A DNA stretch of 64,000 bases from Pararhizobium gei (GTDB taxonomy: Bacteria > Pseudomonadota > Alphaproteobacteria > Rhizobiales > Rhizobiaceae). Below are positions 18,446 through 27,385 of the stretch, in pieces (position 1 is the stretch's first letter; every line of letters begins with the position of its first letter). The translations under genes were made by a program, and so were the position numbers. The stretch lies in the NCBI RefSeq assembly GCF_029223885.1, contig NZ_CP119409.1, positions 4,312,142-4,376,141 of the forward strand. Direction: 5' to 3'. Under the pieces are notes generated by a model. The model made no database searches. It had not been told where the DNA came from and worked only from the letters and a program-made list of their open reading frames with translations.

Positions 18446-19633
18446 GTGGCTGAGGGCGTGGCGCGCGGTACCCGACAGCGCAACGAACTTGCGGCCATGC
18501 GGGCCTTGCATCAGTTCGGCCGGTTGAGCCGTGCCGAGCTTGCCCGCATTCTCGGCCTGAACCGCTCGTCGTCCGGCCATATCATCGCCGGTCTGACGGC
18601 CGATGGTCTTGTGCAGGCGGTGGGCGTGGAGGGGCAGGTACAGCCCGCCCCTTCCCATGTCGGGCGCCCGGGCATCTTGCTGGAACTCGTGCCGACGGCT
18701 GCCACTTTCCTCGGCGTCGAGATCGGCGTCGAACATATCACCGTCGTCGAAATCGACCTGTCGTCGCAAATTCTTTCCCGCAGAACGGAGCCCTTCGACG
18801 GAAGGGCAGTCGATGCCGATGAGGCCGTGCGCTGCGCCATGCGGCTTGCCTTTGATACCCTGCCTCCGGAGCATCTGCAGCGCTGCGAGGGCATCGGTGT
18901 GGCGGTGCCGGCGCAGATGGACAGGCATGGACTGATCCGCATCGCGCCGTTGCTGGGCTGGGAAAACATTCAACTCGCCGACCGGATACGCGATGCGCTG
19001 CCGGAGCCCATGCCGGTGATTGCCGAAAACGACGCCAATGCCTTTGCCATCGGCGCAAGCCACAGGAACCGCGGAACCCATTCGGGCGTCACGCTTTTCC
19101 TGGTCATGGAGACCGGGGTCGGCGGCGGCATTGTCGTCGATGGGGCATTGCTTCGCGGCGGGCGTGGCCTTGCCGGCGAGATCGGTCATTTGCACGTCCA
19201 CGGCGTGGCCGAGCCTGACCGCAGCCTGGAAAATGTACTGGGGCTGGAAAGCATCCTGACGGCCTACCGGGCCGTTTCGACGCAACCGGAGCCAAATCTT
19301 CCAACCTTCCTTGCCGATGTTCGCGATCGCGTGCCCGGTGCAGTGGCGATTGCCGAGGACTGGGCGCGGGCGCTGGCCTTTGGACTGATCCAGGCGTGTC
19401 GTGTCATCGATGCCGACCGCATCGTGCTCGGCGGCTCGGTCGCCGCCCTCTATCCCCTGATGGCGGCGCGCGTGTCGCACCATATCCGCTCCATGCAGGA
19501 GGCAAGCTTTCCGGTCCCCGACATTGAAACCAATGACGACGAGACCGTCGGCCCGGCGTTCGGGGCAGCCTGTATCCTGCATCACCGTTATCTGTCGGCG
19601 GAGAGTTCGCGCCCAGCCGAGGAGACCGCATGA
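18446..19633 (+). CDS. ROK-family transcriptional regulator
   Basis: The 395-residue protein starts with a winged helix-turn-helix (RNELAAMRALHQFGRLSRAE, then LARILGLNRSSSGHIIAGL). A ROK sugar-kinase-like domain follows, with ETGVGGGIVVDGALLRGGRG near residue 225. It begins at a GTG with AGAGGAG upstream. After GEIGHLHVHG most ROK proteins carry the zinc motif CxCGxxGC; here this is replaced by PDRSLENVLGLES with no cysteine, so zinc-dependent folding or ligand binding must differ. It is likely a repressor of the polyol genes released by a sugar or sugar phosphate. It lies between the epimerase and the kinase genes. Confidence 0.88.
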   Translation: MAEGVARGTRQRNELAAMRALHQFGRLSRAELARILGLNRSSSGHIIAGLTADGLVQAVGVEGQVQPAPSHVGRPGILLELVPTAATFLGVEIGVEHITVVEIDLSSQILSRRTEPFDGRAVDADEAVRCAMRLAFDTLPPEHLQRCEGIGVAVPAQMDRHGLIRIAPLLGWENIQLADRIRDALPEPMPVIAENDANAFAIGASHRNRGTHSGVTLFLVMETGVGGGIVVDGALLRGGRGLAGEIGHLHVHGVAEPDRSLENVLGLESILTAYRAVSTQPEPNLPTFLADVRDRVPGAVAIAEDWARALAFGLIQACRVIDADRIVLGGSVAALYPLMAARVSHHIRSMQEASFPVPDIETNDDETVGPAFGAACILHHRYLSAESSRPAEETA

Positions 19634-19721
19634 GCGGACCGCTGCCAATTCAGTTTTGTAGTGCCCACCTGCGGAACAGGACGTCCGCCTTGTGTCCACG
19701 AACATTTCGGGGAAAGCGTTC

Positions 19722-20729
19722 ATGCCGATAACCAGATCAATGCAAATTGCCGGTGATGCACTTGCCCCTGACGCGCTTGGGCCGACGATCACCATCGGCG
19801 AGATCCTTGTGGAGATCATGGCTGATCACCGCGGCGATGGCTTTCTCGAACCGATCGCGCTGACCGGTCCCTATCCGAGCGGCGCGCCGGCTATCTTTAT
19901 CGACCAGTGCGCCCGCATGGGAGGGGCCGCCGGAATCATCGCCAGCGTCGGCGACGACGATTTCGGACGCATCAATGTCGAGCGCCTTCGCAACGACGGC
20001 GCCGATATATCGGCCATTTCCGTGACCCGCGACTATCCGACCGGCAGTGCCTTTGTGCGCTACCGCCACGACGGCTTGCGCGACTTCGTCTTCAACATTG
20101 CCAAATCCGCAGCCGCCCAGATCATGCTCGACGCGCAAGCCAGTGCCTTGATTGCCCGTGCCGGCCACCTGCATGTCATGGGCACCGCCTTTGCCATTCC
20201 GGGCGCCTGGGACATCATCGATCATGCGATCGAGGTAATTCGCTCGCGTGGCGGTACTGTCTCCTTCGACCCCAACCTCCGCAAAGAGTTGCTGGGAGAA
20301 GCTTTGACCCAACAGCGCTTTCAAAGGCTGGTCGATACCGCTGACCTGATCCTGCCGTCCGGCGAGGAGCTGTTCGTGGCGGCCGGTTGTGAAGGCGAGG
20401 CCGCTGCCGTGCAGGCACTGTTTGCCCGTAATACCCACGAGATCGCGCTGAAGCGCGGCGCGCAGGGCTCGACGTTTTTCGGCCCCGGCGGTAAACGCGT
20501 CGATTGCCCTGCCTTTGTGGTCGAGGAGGTGGATCCGACCGGGGCCGGGGATTGTTTCGGCGGCGCCTATGTCGCCTGCCGTAGGCTCGGCATGCCGGCG
20601 GAGCAGGCGCTGCTCTACGCCAGTGCCGCTGGAGCCCGCAACGTCACCGTCCGCGGTCCCATGGAAGGGGCGGGCACCAGAGCCGATCTCGACGCGTTCA
20701 TTGCGTCCACACCGAGGTGCATATCATGA
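19722..20729 (+). CDS. PfkB-family ketose kinase (possible tagatose kinase)
   Basis: The 335-residue kinase has an N-terminal substrate-binding part with [16 protein letters not shown] near residue 55. The C-terminal PfkB signature is [20 protein letters not shown] near residue 268, with the catalytic aspartate of GAGD. The start at 19722 has GGGGAAAG upstream and is preferred over a GTG at 19692. The stop overlaps the GatZ start by 4 nt, so the products are made in coupled amounts. In the comparable Agrobacterium pathway a kinase makes D-tagatose 6-phosphate, which a GatZ/KbaZ-family protein then uses. The same order here supports that reading but does not prove it. Confidence 0.82.
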   Translation: MPITRSMQIAGDALAPDALGPTITIGEILVEIMADHRGDGFLEPIALTGPYPSGAPAIFIDQCARMGGAAGIIASVGDDDFGRINVERLRNDGADISAISVTRDYPTGSAFVRYRHDGLRDFVFNIAKSAAAQIMLDAQASALIARAGHLHVMGTAFAIPGAWDIIDHAIEVIRSRGGTVSFDPNLRKELLGEALTQQRFQRLVDTADLILPSGEELFVAAGCEGEAAAVQALFARNTHEIALKRGAQGSTFFGPGGKRVDCPAFVVEEVDPTGAGDCFGGAYVACRRLGMPAEQALLYASAAGARNVTVRGPMEGAGTRADLDAFIASTPRCIS

Positions 20730-22006
20730 CCTCCGTTCTCACGGAACTTGCCCGGTCGCGGCGCGCAGGCAGCCCCTTCGGCATCTCGTCGGTCTGCTCC
20801 GCCCATCCGCTGGTGCTGCGCGCGGCAATCCGCAACGCTGTCCTTCATGGTGGGCCGGTGCTGATCGAGGCGACCTGCAACCAGGTCAACCAGTTCGGCG
20901 GCTACACGGGTATGCGCCCGCATGACTTTGTCGACCTGATCGAATCGATCGCTGCCGAGGAGGGTCTTGCACGCGAAAACATCCTTCTTGGCGGCGACCA
21001 TCTCGGGCCGAACCCCTGGCGTATGGAGCCCGCCGATGTGGCCATGGCAAGAGCAGAGGACATGGTCGCGGCCTATGTCGAAGCCGGCTTTCGCAAGCTT
21101 CATCTCGACACCTCGATGGGCTGCGCCGGCGAGCCGGAAGCGCTCGATGACATGCTGACGGCGACACGTGCGGCACGGTTGGCAAGGGCTGCAGAGCGGG
21201 CAGCAGACGCTGTGGGCGGCGAAAGGCCGGTTTATGTCGTCGGGACCGAGGTTCCCCCGCCGGGCGGCGCCCACCATGTCATCACCTCGCTCGATCCGAC
21301 GCGACCGGAGGCGGCTATCCGCACGATCGAGATACACCGGCGGATTTTTGCGGAGGCGGGGCTTGAAGACGCGCTTTCGCGGGTCATCGCCGTGGTGGTG
21401 CAGCCCGGCGTCGAGTTCGGCAACGAAAACGTCGTGGCTTATGATCGAGGCAAGGCACAGACGCTTTGCGCACTTCTGGAAAGCGAGTCCGATCTGGTTT
21501 TCGAGGCGCATTCGACCGACTACCAGGGTGCCACCGCTCTCGGCCAGCTTGTCGATGACGGCTTCGCCATTTTGAAAGTCGGGCCTGAACTGACCTTTGC
21601 GCTCCGCGAAGCGCTCTACGGCCTCGACCTGATCGCCAGCGATCTCCTGCCCCACTATCCGCCGCGCAATCTGATGAGGGTCATGGAGCAACTGATGCTC
21701 GCGGATCACAGCCATTGGAAAGGCCACTACCATGGGTCCGAGGTGCAACAGCGCGTCCAGCGCCATTATTCCTATTCGGACCGAATCCGATATTACTGGA
21801 ACCGGCCTGAGGCCGAGCAGGCGGTGGGGCACCTGATAACCGAGCTCAACGGCGTTGTCGTTCCAGCGCCTTTGTTTCGGCAGTATTTGCCGCGTTTCGA
21901 AAGCTGGTCTAGCCGGCCGCTGGACCCGCGGCAAATGCTCGTTGCAGCGGTGCAGCATGTGCTCGACATCTACCGTCAATCGACACAGCCCCGCCAAAGC
22001 GGGTGA
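20726..22006 (+). CDS. GatZ/KbaZ-family protein (tagatose-6-phosphate 4-epimerase or tagatose-bisphosphate aldolase subunit)
   Basis: The 426-residue protein has the GatZ/KbaZ motifs [18 protein letters not shown] near residue 24, [18 protein letters not shown] near 50, [12 protein letters not shown] near 90, and EAHSTDYQ near 260. Enterobacterial relatives are the non-catalytic partner of tagatose-1,6-bisphosphate aldolase. Some alphaproteobacterial members instead epimerise D-tagatose 6-phosphate to D-fructose 6-phosphate. No GatY/KbaY partner is seen nearby, which favours the stand-alone epimerase role. The ATGA overlap with the kinase fixes the start. It ends the plus-strand set and converges on a GlpD-family gene. 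Confidence 0.85.
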   Translation: MTSVLTELARSRRAGSPFGISSVCSAHPLVLRAAIRNAVLHGGPVLIEATCNQVNQFGGYTGMRPHDFVDLIESIAAEEGLARENILLGGDHLGPNPWRMEPADVAMARAEDMVAAYVEAGFRKLHLDTSMGCAGEPEALDDMLTATRAARLARAAERAADAVGGERPVYVVGTEVPPPGGAHHVITSLDPTRPEAAIRTIEIHRRIFAEAGLEDALSRVIAVVVQPGVEFGNENVVAYDRGKAQTLCALLESESDLVFEAHSTDYQGATALGQLVDDGFAILKVGPELTFALREALYGLDLIASDLLPHYPPRNLMRVMEQLMLADHSHWKGHYHGSEVQQRVQRHYSYSDRIRYYWNRPEAEQAVGHLITELNGVVVPAPLFRQYLPRFESWSSRPLDPRQMLVAAVQHVLDIYRQSTQPRQSG

Positions 22007-22033
22007 TGGCACGTCGCATCTGGAGACGATAGT

Positions 22034-22062
22034 CTTGCTGTCCGATCGGTACCGGAAGCAAG
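22034..22062. terminator. Hairpin between convergent genes, possible bidirectional terminator
   Basis: CTTGCT-TCCG (with one bulged G) pairs with CGGA-AGCAAG around an 8-nt loop. It falls in the 59-bp gap between the GatZ stop and the stop of the GlpD-family gene. No clear T-tract follows on either strand, so intrinsic termination is uncertain. Confidence 0.35.
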
Positions 22063-22065
22063 TCC

Positions 22066-23742
22066 TCAGAATCGCGCACGGTTGACGTCGGCCAGTTGGG
22101 CCGAAACGGCAGCAATTTCCGCCGCTCGCCTGCTCTCATCCCAACCGAGCGCTTCGCCTGCAACAGACGCTATTTCAGCAAGTCCCGCAGCTGTCAGTTT
22201 GCCCTCGATGGCGAGTGTCGTCCGGCGCATCACTATATCGGCCAGATGCCCGACCATTTCGTGACGTGCAATCCAGTCGATCTCAGCGTGACCATAATCT
22301 TCGACATCAAGGAAGAGCGCGTCGCCGCCAATTGCAGCGATATGAGCGAGAACGGAATCGGCGGTCGTTCCGTAGCGGGCAAGAAGCGCCTCCACACGCG
22401 GGACAGGCCACCCGCTTTTCATCGACCGTTCGGCAATCCAGGCCCGACGGGTATCCGCCTCCACCGGAAAGCTGCGCCCGCCGCCAATCGGTAGCATCCG
22501 CGTGCTGGTCTTGCGGCTGCGGCCCAAGCGCGAAAGGATTGTGTCGGCCACCTCCTCGGCGAAGCCGCGGAACGTCGTCCACTTGCCGCCGACCAGCGAT
22601 ATCACGGGGAACGGGCGCCCCTCTCCCGGCTCCGCTACGGGTGCCGAGTGATCACGGCTGATCATACCAGGCTCATTGGCATTCGACACCGGTAGCGGTC
22701 GGATGCCGCTATAGGCATAAACGATCTGGTCGCGGTCGAACTGCAAGGCGGGCAGAAGGGAGCGAAGGCTGGCGAGGAAATAGGCGATCTCGTCGTCCTC
22801 GCAGCGCACCGTTTCCGGATTGTCCGCCTTGATATCCGTCGAGCCGACGAGCGCAAGACCGAGGAAGTCGTAGACGAGGCAGATGCGACCGTCGTCCGCT
22901 TCGAAATAAATCATGCGGCCCTTTAAGCTATCGACCAGTTCGGGATGCCTGAGCAGGATATGCGAGCCTTTCGTGCCACCGATCAGCGTGCCGGGAACGC
23001 CCAGCGTTGCATTGACGTGATCGATCCATGGCCCTGCCCCGTTGACCACGATCCCAGCGCGAACCAGCCGCTCCGACCCGCACGGATCGTGAAGCCGGAG
23101 CACGCCGTCCTCCTGGCCCAGCAGCGTCGTGAAATTCGCGGCCCCGGACTCCGGGCTGGCATCGAGCCCGTCCCTGACAAGCTCCCAGACGAGCCGTTCC
23201 GGCCGGCTGATCTTGGCGTCGTAGTAGATGCCGCCGGCAACGATGCGCGGCGTGATCGCCGGCATTTCCTCCAGCGCCTTGCGGCGAAAGAAGAACTGAT
23301 GCTTCGGCATGACGCGATGGCGCGCGCCGTAGAGATCATAGAGCGTAAGCCCGATCTTGATGAGCAACGCACCCCGGCTTCGCGGCGCCGTCGTTGAGCC
23401 GAGCAGCGTCCGGAACGCCGCAAGGGCGCCCTTCATCAGTGAGAAGGAGGGAATGAAAGTCGGCAGCGGCTCGACGCAATGCGGCGCGTTTCGCAACAGG
23501 AGATTGCGCTCCAGCGTCGATTGCGCGACGAGACCCAGTTCGCCGGTTTCGAGATATTTGATGCCGCCATGGATGAGGCGCGAGGGCGCGGCGCTGGTGC
23601 CGGAGCCGAAATCGGCCTTGTCGACGATCAGGCATTTCAGGCCTTGAAGGCAGAGATCCCGGAAGAGCCCTGCCCCGTTGATCCCCGCGCCAAGGATGAT
23701 GACGTCGAAGGTCTTGACCGTTCCGGCTGTCGTGTCCGTCAT
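22066..23742 (-). CDS. GlpD-family FAD-dependent polyol-phosphate dehydrogenase (EryB paralogue)
   Basis: The 558-residue flavoprotein has the FAD dinucleotide motif VIILGAGINGAGLFRD near residue 13, GTSAAPSRLIHGGIKYLE near 48, NGAGPW near 190, GGTKGSHI and GGKWTTFR near 385. These are hallmarks of glycerol-3-phosphate dehydrogenase (GlpD) and EryB. It would oxidise a polyol phosphate and pass electrons to quinone at the membrane. The start at 23742 is chosen for an AGGA site and because the upstream kinase stop lies just before it. It pairs with the FGGY kinase encoded upstream, just as EryA pairs with EryB elsewhere in the window. The phosphorylated polyol is unknown. Confidence 0.85.
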   Translation of the reverse strand: MTDTTAGTVKTFDVIILGAGINGAGLFRDLCLQGLKCLIVDKADFGSGTSAAPSRLIHGGIKYLETGELGLVAQSTLERNLLLRNAPHCVEPLPTFIPSFSLMKGALAAFRTLLGSTTAPRSRGALLIKIGLTLYDLYGARHRVMPKHQFFFRRKALEEMPAITPRIVAGGIYYDAKISRPERLVWELVRDGLDASPESGAANFTTLLGQEDGVLRLHDPCGSERLVRAGIVVNGAGPWIDHVNATLGVPGTLIGGTKGSHILLRHPELVDSLKGRMIYFEADDGRICLVYDFLGLALVGSTDIKADNPETVRCEDDEIAYFLASLRSLLPALQFDRDQIVYAYSGIRPLPVSNANEPGMISRDHSAPVAEPGEGRPFPVISLVGGKWTTFRGFAEEVADTILSRLGRSRKTSTRMLPIGGGRSFPVEADTRRAWIAERSMKSGWPVPRVEALLARYGTTADSVLAHIAAIGGDALFLDVEDYGHAEIDWIARHEMVGHLADIVMRRTTLAIEGKLTAAGLAEIASVAGEALGWDESRRAAEIAAVSAQLADVNRARF

Positions 23743-23755
23743 GATAGGCATCCTG

Positions 23756-25276
23756 TTACTGCGCCACGCTGCCAAGACGCCGGAGCGTCGGCCAGAGCGG
23801 CTTCATCGCCTCGGCGAGATCGAGGAAGACCCGATACTTCTCGTCGTAGGCGCGCTGCCTGTCGAAGTCTGGCTGGTGAACGGTCTCGATCGACGCGAGA
23901 TCGCGCGGATCGTCAGTGTGCGAGGCAAAAAGACCGGCGCCGGCGCCGGCGCAGAGCGCCGCCCCCCAGGCGGCCGCCTCCTCCGTGCGAGTCGCCGTGA
24001 CGGGCAGGCCGAGGATATCTGCGAAGAGGCCGGCCATGGCGGGATTGCGCGAGATGCCACCCGTGAGCCGGGTGGAGCTCGGCGCAAAGCCGTCGCGCAA
24101 CGCATCGACATGGACGCGGTGGTTGAAGGCGATGCCCTCCAGCACGGCGCGCAGCAGATCACCCCGGTCGTGCCAGGCATTGAGGCCATAGAAACCGGCG
24201 CTCGAGGCGCCGCCGAAGGGCGAGCCGAAAAGATAGGGGTGGAAGAACACGCCCGAAGGGCGCTGACGCGCGGCTTCGAATTCCTTGGCGACGATCATGT
24301 GGATACTCTCGGAGGCTGCTGCCTGCCGCGCGTCGCCAGCGCAGAACTGATCGATAAACCAGTCGTAGTTGGCGGTCGAGGCCGGCGATATCGACATGTT
24401 GTTCCATTCTCCTGGCAAGATACCGCTGCGGCAGAACCAGCGGTCATCGACCTTTGGCGCTCGCGACACCGTCGCGTTGATCGAATAGGTCCCGGCGATG
24501 ACCGCGACCACGCCTTCGCCATAACCGCCCATGCCGAGCGCGGAGGCTGTGACATCGTGCAGACCCGCCATGACCGGTGTGCCTTCGACGAGCCCCGTCA
24601 GACGAGCGGCCTCGCCCGTCACGCCACCGACGATCTCGGTCGACCCCGCCATCGGCGCCTGCCGTCCGGCAAGGCGGTCCAGCCCGAAGAGGCGGAAGGC
24701 CTCATCGGAATAATCCTGTGTCGCAACATCGGTGAAGGAGGTGCTCGCCTCCGTGCGGTCCGTGCCGATCGTGCCGCAGAGGCAGAAGCGCAACCAGTCC
24801 TTTGCCGCGATGAAGTGGGCGATCCGGGCGTAGCGCTCCGGCTGGTGCTCGCTTATCCAGCGAAGGATCGCTGATGGCGCCGAGGCGTGCGGTCGCTGCC
24901 CGGTCAGTTCCAGCGCGCGTGCACCGACCGCACCCGCGTTCCAGGCATCGGCGATCGCCCCGGCGCGCGTGTCGAGCGAAATCACCGCGGGACCAAGCGG
25001 CCTCCGCTCCTCATCGAGCAAGTAGATACCGTCGCCATGGGCGGTGGCGGCGATCGCGACGATATCGGCAGCCGGCCTGCCGCAGGCGGCGACCGCCTCG
25101 CGAATGGCATCCGCCGTTGCGGCCCACAGGCTGTCCATGTCGCGCTCGACATATTGCGGCGCGGGGATAAGCTGCGGGACGCGCCGGCGGGCGATGGCGA
25201 GCACCGTTCCGTCCGCGTCGAAGATGACCGCTTTGGTCACCGTCAGGCCGCTGTCTATACCCATGATGCAGGGCAT
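23756..25276 (-). CDS. FGGY-family carbohydrate/polyol kinase (second kinase of the erythritol region)
   Basis: The 506-residue kinase has the first FGGY phosphate loop MGIDSGLTVTKAVIFDADGT at the N-terminus. In the C-terminal half it has GVFFHPYLFGSPFGG, then RLTGGISRNPAMAGLFADIL near residue 405 and EEAAAWGAALCAGAG near 430. It most resembles xylulokinase/erythritol-kinase-type members. The ATG at 25276 has GGAGAT 9 nt upstream; an ATG at 25288 is possible but lacks a site. It ends 13 bp before the GlpD-family dehydrogenase, so kinase and dehydrogenase act in sequence on an imported polyol. It is part of the eryEFG-like transporter operon rather than of eryABCD. Confidence 0.85.
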   Translation of the reverse strand: MPCIMGIDSGLTVTKAVIFDADGTVLAIARRRVPQLIPAPQYVERDMDSLWAATADAIREAVAACGRPAADIVAIAATAHGDGIYLLDEERRPLGPAVISLDTRAGAIADAWNAGAVGARALELTGQRPHASAPSAILRWISEHQPERYARIAHFIAAKDWLRFCLCGTIGTDRTEASTSFTDVATQDYSDEAFRLFGLDRLAGRQAPMAGSTEIVGGVTGEAARLTGLVEGTPVMAGLHDVTASALGMGGYGEGVVAVIAGTYSINATVSRAPKVDDRWFCRSGILPGEWNNMSISPASTANYDWFIDQFCAGDARQAAASESIHMIVAKEFEAARQRPSGVFFHPYLFGSPFGGASSAGFYGLNAWHDRGDLLRAVLEGIAFNHRVHVDALRDGFAPSSTRLTGGISRNPAMAGLFADILGLPVTATRTEEAAAWGAALCAGAGAGLFASHTDDPRDLASIETVHQPDFDRQRAYDEKYRVFLDLAEAMKPLWPTLRRLGSVAQ

Positions 25277-25350
25277 CCATATCTCCATGTCTTAAGCGAA
25301 GGGCGGAACGGAATCCGGCAATCCGAGGGTACTCCGCAGTGGCGGAAAAC

Positions 25351-26190
25351 TCAGCCTGCCCGTTCACCGTCCGCCACAATCACGTTGATTCCCTTCGAGC
25401 GCATCCGCGACAGGTGGGAAATCGGAATATCCTCATCGACGATCACAGCGTCGAATTCCCGGAGCGTCGCGAAATGGTGCAAGGCGCGCCGCTCGAATTT
25501 GGTGTGGTCCGCCAGAAGAACGCGCTTGGCCGAGCTTTCAAACATCGCCCGTTTGGTCTCCACGGTATCGGGCGACTGGTGATAGACCTCGCCATCGACG
25601 ATCGCCGAAAGCGACATGAACACGGTATCCGCTCTCAGGCGGCGAATTTCGTTTGTGGTGATGTGCCCCATAAAGGCATTGCACCAGTTGTAGAACTGGC
25701 CACCGAGACAGATCAGGTTGAGATCGCTCACATCCTTCAGCTCGTTGATAAGCACGAGCGAATTGGTGATGACGGTCAGCGGCACCTTGGCCGGCAGGAA
25801 CCGGATCATTTCATGCACGGTCGTCGCATCGTCCATGAAGATCGCCTGTCCCGGCTCGACGAATTGCATCGCAGCCCTTGCGATCGCCTTCTTTTCCTTG
25901 GCCTGCTTGGTGGCGCGGTAGACGTCGGAGGATTCGACAAGGCTGGTCGGCGCTGCGGAAACGATGCCGCGCGTCTTGCGAAACAGGCCGCGGCTGACGA
26001 GGTCGTCGACATCCCGGTGCGCCGTCATCAGGCTGATGCCGAAGCGCTCGGTCAGATCCTCGATGCGAATCGAGCCTTCGGCGATCACCGTTTCAGCAAT
26101 CGTCTGGCGCCTGACGAGCTGGCGCGCATGTCGGCTGTCGCTCGGCAATTCCTCCGAAAGCAAATCCTTGACGTCGACTTTCTTGTTCAC
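25351..26190 (-). CDS. DeoR-family transcriptional regulator of the erythritol region
   Basis: The regulator has an N-terminal HTH (GSIRIEDLTERFGISLMTAHRD near residue 40) and a DeoRC sugar-phosphate-sensing domain. That domain includes IFMDDATTVHEMIRFL, TVITNSLVLINEL and a C-terminal ADHTKFERRALHHFA. I place the start at the GTG at 26190, which has CAGGGA upstream and gives 279 residues; a frame to 26328 overlaps the binding-protein stop region and has no similarity. Rhizobial erythritol loci commonly carry a deoR gene next to the transporter. It probably represses the transporter operon and responds to a phosphorylated intermediate. Confidence 0.85.
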   Translation of the reverse strand: MNKKVDVKDLLSEELPSDSRHARQLVRRQTIAETVIAEGSIRIEDLTERFGISLMTAHRDVDDLVSRGLFRKTRGIVSAAPTSLVESSDVYRATKQAKEKKAIARAAMQFVEPGQAIFMDDATTVHEMIRFLPAKVPLTVITNSLVLINELKDVSDLNLICLGGQFYNWCNAFMGHITTNEIRRLRADTVFMSLSAIVDGEVYHQSPDTVETKRAMFESSAKRVLLADHTKFERRALHHFATLREFDAVIVDEDIPISHLSRMRSKGINVIVADGERAG

Positions 26191-26320
26191 GCTGTGTCCC
26201 TGCCATGCTTCGAGGATGGAGGTGTCGTATCTCGTATCGGATGGCAAGGAAATGCCAAGCAGCCAGAGCGGCGGTTCCTGTTCGAAACGGGAGCGCCGCA
26301 AGGGGCGCTCCCGCCTTCGA

Positions 26321-27268
26321 CTACTCACTCAAAGTAAAGGGAGCTGTGTACTTGTCGATATTGTCCTTGGTGATCAGGAGGCAATCGAACAGCTGCTTTT
26401 CGGTAGCAGCACCGGTGCTGCCGTTCTTGATGACATTATCCGCCTGCTTGACGGCCTCCGCCGAGAACACGGCGACCGGCTGGAGAACGGTGTACTGCAT
26501 TTCGCCAGCCTTGATGGCGGCAACCGCATCCGGCGAACCGTCGAAGCCACCGACCTTCACCTGGTCGAGCTTGCCGGCTTCCTTGAGCGCGGCGATCGCA
26601 CCCAGCGCCATTTCGTCATTGCCGCTGATCACGCCGATGATGTCGGGGTGAGCCTGAAGCATGGACTGCATCTTGGCGTGACCCTTGGTGCGATCCCAGT
26701 CGGCGACTTCCTTGGCGGACTTTTCGAGGTCCGGATACTGCGTCAGGACGGTTTCATAGCCGTTCGAACGCGTCGCGGCGTTGTTGTCGGCCGGGTTGCC
26801 GAACAGTTCGGCATATTTGCCCTTGTCGCCGACCGCTTCAACCCATTGTTGCGCACCGAGAGCAGCGCCCTGGGCATTGTTCGAAACGAGCTGCGCCTTG
26901 GCAAGGCCTTCCTGGTTGATCTCGGCATTAACGAGAATAACCGGGATGCCCGCAGCAACAGCCTTCTTAACCGCGCCGACCGAACCGTCAGCGTTTGCCG
27001 GGTCGAGGATGATGGCGACCGACTTGTTGGTGATCGCGGTATCGATCAGGTTACTTTCGGTGTTGGTGTCACCCTTGTGGGCACCGACATTGGCCGAGTA
27101 GCCGAGCTTTTCGGCCGTCGCCTTGGCGACTTCGCCTTCGGTGAACCAGTACGGGTTGGACGGATCGTTGACGATGACTGTGACCAGACCTTCGGCCCAG
27201 GCGGTGCTGAACAGCAGCGGCATGACCGCGGTTGCTGCGAAGAGTACACGCATACCTTTTTTAAACAT
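26321..27268 (-). CDS. eryG: Erythritol-type ABC transporter substrate-binding protein (ribose-binding family)
   Basis: The 315-residue precursor starts MFKKGMRVLFAATAVMPLLF, with a Sec signal peptide likely cleaved after STAWA near residue 25. The mature protein is a periplasmic-binding-protein type I fold (VIVNDPSNPYWFTEGEVA, VISGNDEMALGAIAALKEAG, VGGFDGSPDAVAAIKAG), as in ribose- and autoinducer-2-binding proteins. AAGGGAG precedes the ATG. It is followed by the DeoR gene and preceded by the permease gene with a 117-bp gap. Naming follows the rhizobial erythritol loci, where EryG is the binding protein; the ligand is inferred from the adjacent eryABCD. Confidence 0.85.
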   Translation of the reverse strand: MFKKGMRVLFAATAVMPLLFSTAWAEGLVTVIVNDPSNPYWFTEGEVAKATAEKLGYSANVGAHKGDTNTESNLIDTAITNKSVAIILDPANADGSVGAVKKAVAAGIPVILVNAEINQEGLAKAQLVSNNAQGAALGAQQWVEAVGDKGKYAELFGNPADNNAATRSNGYETVLTQYPDLEKSAKEVADWDRTKGHAKMQSMLQAHPDIIGVISGNDEMALGAIAALKEAGKLDQVKVGGFDGSPDAVAAIKAGEMQYTVLQPVAVFSAEAVKQADNVIKNGSTGAATEKQLFDCLLITKDNIDKYTAPFTLSE

Positions 27269-27385
27269 TGTCTCACTCCCTTTGTTGAGTTCGGTTGCGC
27301 CGATGATCGGCAATACTTTCCGCCGTCGGGCCAATTCATGGTCTGCCCCTCCCGGCTGCGGTCAGTTCGATCCGGACGCCGCTTT

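Noticed and set aside
18254..19819. 521-codon minus-strand frame over the ROK regulator gene
   Set aside because: It lies opposite a gene with clear HTH and ROK motifs and crosses three gene boundaries; the translation resembles no family.
26190..26328. Longer N-terminus of the DeoR-family regulator
   Set aside because: The extra residues overlap the end of the binding-protein gene, have no DeoR similarity, and the GTG at 26190 has a ribosome-binding site.
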